From Lineus longissimus (Eukaryota; Nemertea; Pilidiophora; Heteronemertea; Lineidae), in NCBI RefSeq assembly GCF_910592395.1, contig NC_088322.1, positions 14,439,431 to 14,503,430 on the forward strand: a DNA stretch of 64,000 nucleotides. Reading direction: 5' to 3'. The translations under genes and the position numbers were made by a program. How positions within the stretch are numbered: position 1 is the stretch's first letter; the number at the start of each line of letters is the position of its first letter. This document shows, one piece after another, positions 42,301-54,300 of the stretch. Under the pieces are notes generated by a model. It saw only the letters and a list, made by a program, of their open reading frames with translations, was not told the origin of the DNA and did no database searches.

Positions 42301-45300
42301 CGTCGATCTCAAACACCGGCCTCCCTCGTCAAGCTACTGCGCATCGAAGCAGAGGGGCCATTTTGTAACATCACGGCATCCCTCGAATCGATCAATGGCA
42401 TGTTCGAATGAGTTATGTTCGAATTGGTGATTTTTGGATAAGTACATGTATAATGATGTCTGGGTACTTGCGAGTTCGGCTGCACTGGCCGGGTAACAGA
42501 GGTCGTAGCAGGCTTTCATCAGTTATAAGATGATCGAATATCGGATGACAAAGCCATGGTCGACAAGCCTTGATTCATATTAACATCCACAAGCCTGAAG
42601 TCACCACCGCTTCCTTTCACGCCTGTTTTGGAGTTGACTTCGTTGCGTTTTTTCTTGAGCAAGCACGGAAGAATTTCCTCAAATGCCCATTTTGCCTCTT
42701 ATGATCGCCTTGGCCGCGTGCTACTAGGGATTGGAGCCAATTTTTGTTTATTCGTCCAAGTGACCCAGTCTTCAACAGGTGAGGTGGAGTCCGTCAGGAA
42801 CTTCTGCTAAGGATGCGGTCGAGGTTCATGGAAGCTCGCCTTTGAGGTCACATTCAAGGAACGGAAGTTTGGAAGTGAGATAAGTCTCATTGACATAGGA
42901 GAAGTACATGCACTTCCAGCACGTCAACATCACTCCCAACAGCATTGAATATTCTGACCGAAGAAAAATCTCAAGCCTGTTGTTTTTTATTGCCTCTGAA
43001 ACTGCACAGTCATCTACAAGAAGAAAATACTTGATTTGCTCGGTGGGAGTCAGGGCACGCTCACAAAATAATGCAAAGACAAGTTTTTCTCTTCTTGTAC
43101 TGACATCTCATAATTTGAATGTGTAAATTTGCATCTTGCTCAGTGAGTGCAAATTTATAGTCGTGACAAGTCTTGAATACTAGATCAGGATTGATTTTCA
43201 ATAAAAGTCCGCTCGAAATTGCAGCATTATACCATCCCTTTATTTGTCGCAATGTGTTCAGGAGATGAAATGTTGGGTTTTAATTTGGATGCGTGGATCG
43301 ATATTTCGCCGAGAGTGGATCAGGACTCCAAGCACGTTTTAGTCACTTGCTCAAATGATTAACAATTTGCAAAATGAACAAAAAATGCCGCCTACTTTCC
43401 GCAGCACACGCTTGTCAAATAATCTCTGGTGGATTGAAGCGAAGAGAATGGGTGTTATTTTCAAAGTTGGTGATAGACTGATGTTGACTGGGAGTGAAGT
43501 TATTAGAGTACTCGTAGTTGGAAATGGTATCTAATTGATAGATGGACCATTCTTATGAACTGAACATGAAGCCAGGGATCTGCCGCCATTATGCTACTGG
43601 TGTAATGAAACAGTGATAGATGACACTTTCTTTGTAAGACCACATTTGTTATACTCTCTGTAATCTTGCCTTGTACTCCCATTGACCAAATGTTGAGTCT
43701 CCACCAACTAATGGCCTAACAGTCGTTACTGTAATCTACAAGGGAATAGGGAAACGAACAATGTGTCTGTCAGAACAGCGACCAATAAAAAAACATTGAA
43801 TACTGTGGCAGAATAAAAAGAAGCTTTTGCTGTAAGAATAATTTCCTCTGTCATAATGAACCACCACCTACCGCCAGAAAGATTCATCTGGTAACTAGAC
43901 AACCAAGTTGGGCATAATATCATTATAAAAACTCATCATTGTGAGGCATTTTATTGCGATTTGTCCGCTGAGTGTTTTGACATTTGTATCTGAGTTCCAC
44001 ATTGATGTCTTGCTTGCTGAATCCGGTACTGTCTGTTTGGGATGATGAATGGACGAGGGGTGGGCGTTTGATACAACAGCAGTTGGTGTAAAAACTCGTC
44101 TGCCAACATGAACCGATCGTCTGATGGTGCTGAAGATTGCTCGTTACGAAACCTAATTAGGCATGATGCCACTAATCAACGCGTCACGAGATGACGTTTC
44201 ATATAGTGTACATGTTGTGCAGTTTCTCCATGTTGGTTTGACACTTTCTAGGAAGCGTTATCCATGTTGTCTGGCCAGCTGATTAGCCTGTATGTGCGAG
44301 TACTAGAAAGAGAGCAGACACAAATAGCAGATATATACACACAAGGTAGCACATCTGGTCGCGACACCAATTTGTCAACGGTATCCACAGTAGGTTATGA
44401 GAGGACTGATAGAATGCCTAGATTGCCATCACGACTTCGTTCGACCTTCATTTCTTCCTTCAGTGCCTGATCGTTCTTGGGAACTGACAGTTTATGGCCA
44501 TATGCAATCACGTCCCCTAGCTTGGCCATCACATTGGCATTTCTAATGTCAAATGAACCTAACATCGACATCTTCCTGATTACGAACGTCCTTGGTTGTC
44601 TAATTTCGGATCCCTAACTTACTTAGAAGACTTACCAATGCATGAAATGGTGTGTACACTATTTGGGCTCTGTCGCGGCCTGAAGGTTGTTTCATCCGAA
44701 ATCCAATCACTACGCTGATAGCTTGGCACGATTCGATTTGTCCTGATTGTTACGGTCGTCAGTTTAGATCGGATGGGATTTCCTATTCCTCGTTTTTACA
44801 ACTCTGGCGCCATCTTAATTTTTACAAACATGTGCTCTTGGTGCAGGCTCCTTCCTCAAGTGATCACTCAAACCATCACTTATTGTGCAGAAAAGATCAG
44901 GTTTGTGAAGCAATACACAAAAACCCAACAATTCATAAAAACAGACTGTGATAAATGCTGAACAGTCAGTTCTCATCGAATGTTCAATCAGTTACGTAGT
45001 GTTCAATGGCATGGATGATATTTCTTTATGCCTTGATTGGTTCTTCTCCTTACCATTAATAAGAAAATAAATGGCCTCACGTCTCACGTCTCATCGCTTA
45101 TAATGAAAAGAAATGGCCTCACGGCTCACAATCGGTGTGGCAAATGACTATCCATGAAATCTGTCTTCTCCTGACATGCAACCGACCGGGCAGGTGTATT
45201 ATCAGTTGGAAACAGGTGGATAGCGATGACAGTGCTTCTTTTACAATGAAACAAATTGGTTGTGTTTTCGAAGATGGGCATCATATCTAAAATGAACCAA

Positions 45301-48300
45301 AAACTGCATTTTGAATATATGCACCGAAACCAGTGTCAGATCCACAAAAAGCGTTCAAGCTTCTCGACTAAAAAAACATTGGTATCGAGTTTGGTACAGG
45401 CAAGCTTCTGAGAAATCGGATGCGAAGACGCCTACCCATGGCTTCGACAGAGTCCTCATATCGGTAAATCAATGGAATGGTTCAGGTAGCAGGCTCTCAG
45501 TCGATCCACCTTGGCTGCATGGAAAGGTCACGCCTCGTCTGAGATCTTGACTATTTTGCAGTCGGCAAAACTCAAACCAGGCCTAGACTTTGTACTCAGC
45601 AAAAAGCTTTAGATTTGCTCCAGTAGTGCCTGGATGATATCATATTCTATATAAGGATGCGTTATGGAATCATACATAGATGTGTTCTTGTGTTTCAGCG
45701 GTATAATTGGCTATCTTGCATGTTGGCAATTGGCTGTATTGCACGAACTCACAAATGTGCACCCGTAGAGGTTTTTCGGTAAAAATGAAAAAAAGATAAT
45801 GGTTTTTGAGATTCTGATGAGCTCACTGAAGACCTTTCATTTTACCATGAAATCTTTATATCTTTATCATGAGATATCGAACTGTACAGAACTGTACAGA
45901 GACTCAATCACTGCTTCCATCAGAAATTTGTGTCTCGCGGTTGGCAACAGAATTTCATCGCCTTCGGTCCGAAGAGTTAACCAAAAGTGATTGGTGACAC
46001 GTCCAAAAGCCTGAAGATCAGGCTTGAACAATAATCATCACGGCTTTCTGGGAACGTGATCTGACGGCGTTCAAATTGACAATCATTCCATGAGAAATGT
46101 GTTAGCTCTTGTGAGGAAGGATTGAAAAGAACCTGATCGTGTCTTGTTATATGAACATGGCCTGGACGATGAAAGTATAATATTGTGGTAATGAAATGGT
46201 TATATCGGGTCTCTTGCGATAAGAATATCACGTATGGACATGTCTGATGTGATGGTGTTGCTGGAATTGCAGAGACATAGACTTTGGGTGATAGGAGGGT
46301 CTGGTTTCTCAAGATCTTGCCAGATCTGGATTAATCTGTAATAAATGTGTTGACAAATATGGTTATGTTGATGATAGTGATGGCATGTCGTAAACGATGT
46401 CTGGTTATGATGGCCACAGAATTGATAAAGTGGTTTATAGTGAGCATCTGCCATCACACTTAAACTTAGCAGTCCTTGAATACGACACCAATTAAAGGAC
46501 CGCTGCGATCGAAGGAAGATTTAGGTAGTGTATTTCCCATTACAAGTATTGAAAGCCTTTTATAATTCCTGTCCTACAAGTAGCACAATTTTCTCCGACA
46601 TGGTCTTACTTTTGTTCACTTCCTCAATGCTGAACATTTTCCTTAAAGAAATTGTCGTCATGATTAATCTCAGACAATCAGATATTAATATATTCTCGTC
46701 ATATGAATGGAGTCCTTGGGGGGCCAATAACCCTTTTTTCATGTGAAGCTGGCGTTCATTCAAAAGTTTCCGGTACATTTGGCTGATTTGTTCATTTTAA
46801 CTGATATTGCCCTAGTCCACTCTCTCAATCCATCAATAGGGTATCGTGTTCTCAATAGCGTCCGTGGGAGCTCATTACACTTTCACATGAGAAGCCAGTG
46901 CCACCAAATTACAGGAAACCAGGCTGAATTAATGATCGATATTGTATGACAATGCCACATGTGGAGTCCCAGATAGCACACGGATGGTATCGAGTTCTTT
47001 AGACATGTTAGATGTGAGGAAGGGCCGACTTTTCCGATTAGTGTTGAATGGGTCAGGCTCAAGAAGTATGGCATATCTGATAACTGCTTTGTTTGGCAAG
47101 ACTGCAGCCACCCACGTTCCTGATTTATCCGCGCCTTTGCGCTAGAAATACACTATACGCACAGTAACGCCTCACCGCGGCAAAGCTAAGTATCTGCACC
47201 TTCGAGCACTATCATTTGCTGTACAGTCTTATGATAGCAAAGGCAAATTCGAAATTTCTCCAAGTCAGGTAAAAAAACAACTCTATATTCTCGATAACAA
47301 TATTCTCTCGTTTTTGTAATTTCAGAGGCAGCTCGACACGGATATTTACTCAGTGTCTGCCGACCTCCAATTCGTATTAGTTGCACATAATGTAAAAAAG
47401 GTAAGTTACCATTACCATATCTTCAAATATGTAAGGGGAAAAGGAATTGGAAGAAATCGCTGAAATCGGTCTTTACACTGCATTATAACATAATTGCCAT
47501 ATCTTGTCGTTCAATGTATGGAATTGATTCGTTTGACAATCCCTTCTTTTCGTCCAAAGTGCATGGGCAAGGAAATTGTAGGAATGGCAAGGAATCGATA
47601 AGTACAGCAAGAAGAGAATTCTTGGTAACAGATATTCAAAGCTTGTGTGTATTTATATAACTCAACAAATGCTGGCCAATGAATGTGTCTTTAGATGGGC
47701 CCAAAATTTAGCGATTATTTCCTAAACTATTTGCTCTATGCTATATGATATGTCATTATCATTTTGCAGGTGAACAGACACACAAAAGAGTCTTTGTATA
47801 AAATATATGACCGATCAAACGGGTAAGTTATTTTATCAATTACCGCTGGCAGACATGTCCTACGCAGCTAGTTTGCTATCAAATAGTTTCCCCCTACAAA
47901 TCATCTGATCATAATAATGACTGTAACCATAACTACGTTAAAAATATATATATTCTGAGGTTGAAACCATCAACGTAACTTCTAACGTTGAAACCAGTAG
48001 CGTAACCTCTGAGGTTCAAACCATTGACGTAACTGCTGATGAAGCTTCTTGACAATAAATATAAATACCAAAAGTTTACCACGAAAACATATCTCTGGTA
48101 TTTAAAGGGATGACTCGAGCAGTGAAATCTTTCAAAGAGAAATAAACATTCCTCATGAAATCTTTCAAAGAGAAATAAACATTCCTCATTATCACAAATT
48201 ACATAGCCTACCTATCTGAGTCTCAACGATCTATCTGAGGAAGCATCGCTCGCATACACACCACGACTACAGCAGTCGAGGCGAACCCTTCCAACGTTAG

Positions 48301-51300
48301 TCTCAATGATCTATCTGAGGAAGCGTCGCTCACATACACACCACAACTACGGCAGTCGAGGCAAACCCTCCCAACGTTAGTCTCAATGATCTATCTGAGG
48401 AAGCGTCGCTCACATACACACCACAACTACGGCAGTCGAGGCAAACCCTTCCAACGTTAGTCTCAACGATCTATCTGAGGAAGCGTCGCTCACATACACA
48501 CCACAACTACGGCAGTCGAGGCAAACCCTTGCAACGTTAGTCTCAATGATCTATCTGAGGAAGCGTCGCTCACATACACACCACGACTACGGCAGTCGAG
48601 GCAAACCCTTCCAACGTTAGTCTCAATGATCTATCTGAGGAAGCGTCGCTCACATACACACCACGACTACGGCAGTCGAGGAAAACCCTTCCAACGTTAG
48701 TCTCAACGATCTATCTGAGGAAGCGTCGCTCACATACACACCACAACTACGGCAGTCGAGGCAAACCCTTGCAACGTTAGTCTCAATGATCTATCTGAGG
48801 AAGCGTCGCGCACATACACACCACGACTACGGCAGTCGAGGCAAACCCTTCCAACGTTAGTCTCAATGATCTATCTGAGGAAGCGTCGCTCACATACACA
48901 CCACGACTACGGCAGTCGAGGCAAACCCTTCCAACGTTAGTCTCAACGATCTATCTGAGGAAGCGTCGCACACATACACACCACGACTACGGCAGTCGAG
49001 GCAAACCCTTCCAACGTTAGTCTCAATGGTCTATCTGAGGAAGCGTCGCGCACATACACACAACGACTACGGCAGTCGAGGCAAACCCTTCCAACGTTAG
49101 TCTCAATGATCTATCTGAGGAAGCGTCGCTCGCATACACACCACGACTACGGCAGTCAAGGCAAACCCTTCCAACGTTAGTCTCAATGATCTATCTGAGG
49201 AAGCGTCGCTCGCATACACACCACGACTACGGCAGTCGAGGCAAACCCTTCCAACGTTAGTCTCAATGATCTATCTGAGGAAGCGTCGCTCACATACACA
49301 CCACGACTACGGCAGTCGAGGCAAACCCTTCCAACGTTAGTCTCAATGATCTATCTGAGGAAGCGTCGCTCGCATACACACCACGACTACGGCAGTCGAG
49401 GCAAACCCTTCCAACGTTAGTCTCAATGATCTATCTGAGGAAGCGTCGCTCACATACACACCAAGACTACGGCAGTCGAGGCAAACCCTTCCAACGTTAG
49501 TCTCGATGATCTATCTGAGGAAGCGTCGCTCACATACACACCACGACTACGGCAGTCGAGGTAAACCCTTCCAACGTTAGTCTCAATGATCTATCTGAGG
49601 AAGCGTCGCTCACATACACACCACGACTACGGCAGTCCAGGCAAACCCTTCCAACGTTAGTCTCAATGATCTATCTGAGGAAGCGTCGCTCACATACACA
49701 CCACGACTACGGCAGTCCAGGCAAACCCTTCCAACGTTAGTCTCAATGATCTATCTGAGGAAGCGTCGGTCGCATACACACCAAGACTACGGCAGTCGAG
49801 GCAAACCCTTCCAACGTTAGTCTCAATGATCTATCTGAGGAAGCGTCGCTCACATACACACCACGACTACGGCAGTCGAGGCAAACCCTTCCAACGTCAG
49901 TCTCAATGATCTATCTGAGGAAGCGTCGCACACATACACACCACGACTACGGCAGTCGAGGCAAACCCTCCCAACGTCAGTCTCAATGATAAATGATAAA
50001 TTGTTCCCAGCATTTCATCAATCAACGAGGGCAGAAAGAAAGGCCGAATCCTCTGCCGCTAATAGATTATGATGAAATGGCTCATCCAAAGCAAAGGATG
50101 AAACACAACGACAGCAATCATAAGCCATTATCGTAATCCCTGGGGTTTCTTTGACAAAAACTCGCCGTATTACAATGCACTATAAGGAGGAATAGACACC
50201 GGTTTCATAGTGTTTGATCCAAAGCAGTTACATATTGTTTGTTGGTTAGCATGGTTAGGGCAATTCAGGGTGAATATCAAACCCACGATTCTTCGCTTAA
50301 GGGCATGGTTTCTTGTCAGTCACATCTCATGATCTTCGCTGCTTACATTTGATTCTGCCTTTAGCTTCCGAGTGTTCTTTTGACTCGAAGAAACAGCTTC
50401 TTGGAGGAAACAAATCCTTAATTAATTGATTCTTTGAATCTAAGTATCCCCCTTCACAGCAATAACTCAGATAACATTCCGATGTAGAACCAATGATGCT
50501 ATCAATAGTCGTATCGAGCGTAGTTTCAGTGGAATTCCAGTTGTCTAGCTGGACAGAGTTTTCGTGAAGGCCATTTTGTTTGAGGAGTGAAAGGTCGAGT
50601 TTTTTTTCTCAATAATACAGATTTTCCTCTTTTGCGCCGCAGTTTCTCCTGGTTGTACTTCATGAAATATAATTTGACCTTTCCATTACAGGAAGTTACT
50701 TACGTTACCGTTAGACAAGTCAAGTGTGAATACTCCATTACAGTATGCAAGCTGGGCACCAACAGGTCGTAGCTTAGTAAGTAAATTACCCTTAGACAAG
50801 TCCAATGAGTGCTCCATTACGGTATGCAAGGTGTCTGGGCAAGGTGGTAGCAAGGTGGTAGCTTTATAAGTTGAACAGTTCTTAAGGCTCAGGTGAAACT
50901 TAAATTTACGATAGTTCAGTGTCTTCTCTTTCTTCTTTCAGGTGTATATAGAAAAAAATAACATTTTCTACCAAGTAGATCCTTACAAGTCAGCCAATCA
51001 GTTAACGTTTACTGGAGAAGAGGGTGTGATAAGTAACGGTGTGCCTGATTGGCTGTATGAAGGTAAGAACAACACCTGGATCTAAACTGGCTACGCCCTT
51101 GCTAGAGAGAGAAGAAGTACTTTGAGCATCGCCAGGGTTTACACAGCGGGCCGTTTTCCAGAAGTACAAAGGCAGCTCACGGTCGAATTTGAAAACGTAT
51201 TGCTGCTTGAGGTCTTTTCTTGGTCGTTTCCAAAGATGTTTCCCCAAAGCCATGAGAGGTCATTGGCATTGGTGTCTCGCATACTGCCTTGGCGACGCCT

Positions 51301-54300
51301 ATGTATGCTAGCAGAAACTCCTGGTACAAGTACTCTAACAAGACACTCGGAGGCCATCTCAGGTTTTGGTTGAAGAAATGATTAAAATCGCGTAGTCATC
51401 ATCACCCGCAGGCAGTCCGTCACTAGATAAGCTTTACCCAGGCACTGCCTAGCTAGGACGCTGTCTGATTATCCTATATCATTTTTATCAGGACAGTTAC
51501 CATAGAAACTGACGACACCGAACCTGATCATGATTTGAAAGTATCGTGACATTTCAGTCGAGGAAAATAATGCAAAAGATATGGCGGGCCGATTGGGTCG
51601 TGACACCTTTATTGAACGTTGAACGTAAAATGATATACTTTGGAGTTAAAGCGTTTGCGATTTTTGCATTCTAAACTTCCCCACGACTGTTTCCTGCTGT
51701 AGTTCAATTGGGCCTTTTCGATCCACTGACGAGGTTAGTGGATTAATTGATAATATGCGTTGCCTAACCATAATCGCTGCAACCAAAACAAGGCACTGTG
51801 TATTACAGACTGCAAACAGTGCTACTTTTGTAACCAATGCCACATGAAACTAAATTCCTAACGTTATTGTGTCTTTTTAGAGGAGATCCTTTTGTCCGAC
51901 CACGCTCTCTGGTGGTCACCTCAGGGTAACCTTATTTGCTATGCAACTTTCAATGATTCCAAAGTACCCAAATATAAATATCCTTACTACGGAGACACCA
52001 AGGACCCGGTGGGAGGCGCCTTCAAGTCAATCAATTATCCAAAGGTAAGCAAAAGATTATTCTTGAGAATGAAATTCGAAATATCACCACGTAGCCTGTA
52101 ATGAAAAACAATACTTGTTTGTTATTTTTAGTACTTTTTCCTTTTTTTTTAGTCAACAAACATTTGGCATTCAAGTTGTTAAATGAGCTAATCCATTGGA
52201 CTAACCAATATCCACTGACATGTATTGTTCTTTTATTGCGGTTCTTGTGATTCTCATCAAAGATGCATATCAAAAATGTTCCGATAGTAGGCCTACTCTC
52301 TGTGATATTCATTGGCAACCGGAATCGATTTAGTTGCGAGGTCATAACAGTAATATGTCGGGATGTCATAGATAAATCGAATGGCATTGTCATCTAGCCA
52401 ATATCCACCTGAATCCCTGAAGTTAGATATAGGAAGCTTTATGATCAATTCTAGCAATTCAAGATGCTTATGTCTATCTTCCAAGAGCTTCTCAAAGACG
52501 GAAAAAGTCATAAGAACATGAGAAATGATAATGATGATGATTTTATTACTTTTTTCAGGCAGGGTACATCGGCCCAGATGGTTCCCCAGCTGTCAACCCT
52601 ACTGTGACCTTACATGTGGTGAATGTGGCACCAAGGTCAGACAACACTGGGGCAGAGTTACAACCTCCTGAGGTGATTACAAAAACCGGGTAAGTTTTGA
52701 AACGGTGTGAATTTGATTTTGCTGCTTTCATTTCCTTTTGATTCCTGTCACTCACTGAGTGAGGTTAAAATGCATGTGTTATGGAAATTGGCAATATTCC
52801 TGTGATAAGGACAACTTAACACACTCAATTTAATCTGAAATTGATGATTATGTTTCAGGGACTACTACCTGACAGCGGTGTCATGGAAGGACAGCACGCG
52901 GCTGGCAGTGATTTGGATGAATCGTGCCTGGAACATGTCTGTTATATCTATATGTAACGCTGGCAATAGGAATTGTATGGTCAACCATAGAGAAATGGTC
53001 AAAGATAAAAAGGGATGGGTTAAATTGGTGAGTTAGACTAATTCTCGGTTTCTCTTTCGTTTATTCATCCTGTCCCCTACCCAAGTCTTTTACATTGCAT
53101 GAAGTCCTGTATGCTCCTCACACATCACGGAATATCAGTGATTGACAAGGACTAAAACAGAATCCCAACCAACGAAACTTCCATTGGTAGAATGTTTAAG
53201 ATTTCAGATATACGTTTCTTCTCATTAAGTTTTTAGCTGTTTCATGAAATGCTACTGATAAAAGATAGTTGCTTGTTGACAGAGATTGGTTATGTGAAAT
53301 GTATTTCACATCAGTTTTGGGAAAGGACACGTTTTCTTGATGTGTTTCTTGCTTCATGCCAAGGATTGTCGGAATCACCATTCATGCCTTGGCAATAGGC
53401 AAACAGACAACAGGGAGAGACCAATTTAGAACCTTTGTTGAAATATTTTTCTTTCAGTCGCCGCCCCCTTTCTTCACCCCAAGCGGAGACAAATACTTTA
53501 TGGTACTTCCGGAGCGAGATGGTTCCAATGGCGATTATGATCATGTTGCCATGGTAACAGCTACAGTAAGTTGTTGAAATGACAAGTTTTGTGCGTTATG
53601 CTGTCAACAGTGTCTGAGAATGTAAAGACACCAATAGCCTTCCTCTGAATGTAACGAGAACCTACAGGGTCAACTCCAGGCCACTCGAAAACGAACTCCT
53701 CATAAAATTGCTTATAACAGCAAGGATGGAGAAAAGGTCCAGCTGTGTAATGGTATACTGCTGCTGATTGTCGCCAAAGGTTTGAAATATCAACTTCCGC
53801 TCACTTTCAATTGCTTTTCAATACCTTTCTGATGTTCTACTTCTGATGTTCTACTTTGTATTTCTGATGTTCTACTGTGTATTTTGCAGAGCAATGACGA
53901 GGGTCATAGAACATACTTATCATCAGGTCTGTGGGACGTAACAGAAATCGTGGGTTACGATCCAGAAAAGGAATATGTGTATTTCATTGGTACAAATGGC
54001 GACCCAAGAAAGCGCCACCTTATGAGTGTGGGCACACCTACATCTGACCGGCCACGCATCATGACGTGCATGACATGCAACCAGACGGTTGGTTGTGAAT
54101 ATGTGTCGGCCTCGTTTAGTCCTGATGCCAAGTATTACGTTTTGCACTGCCTTGGACCAGATGTGCCTTCATATGTCGTCAAAAACACCAAAAACTCGGA
54201 TGGTAAGTTGACAAAATTTCATAGAGATAGTGAGTCATCCAGAAGCATATTGAATCATTTCACATACTAGTATGCTTAGTCAGAAAAAAATGATCAGGGG

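Larger units (their letters stand above)
47823..50691 (+). other. intron 6 (2.9 kb), largely minisatellite
   Basis: Over half of this intron is tandem repeat: a 27-bp unit times 3, a 33-bp unit times 2 and an 80-bp unit times 22 (listed separately). The remainder (49991-50691) is unique sequence with no exon signal until the acceptor of exon 7. Confidence 0.8.

Noticed and set aside
47957-48051. In-frame 27-bp repeat as a coding repeat (VETINVTSN-like)
   Set aside because: Stops close the frame on both sides, there is no acceptor or donor, and the DPP4 family has no such insert between exons 6 and 7.
48221-49980. Possible CRISPR array
   Set aside because: The 80-bp units are contiguous with no unique spacers and lie in an intron of an animal gene; it is a minisatellite.
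53884-53889. ATG at 53884 as a start codon for a separate 128-codon gene
   Set aside because: The ATG overlaps the intron end (gcag); the frame is exon 13 of the peptidase and the Met is intronic.
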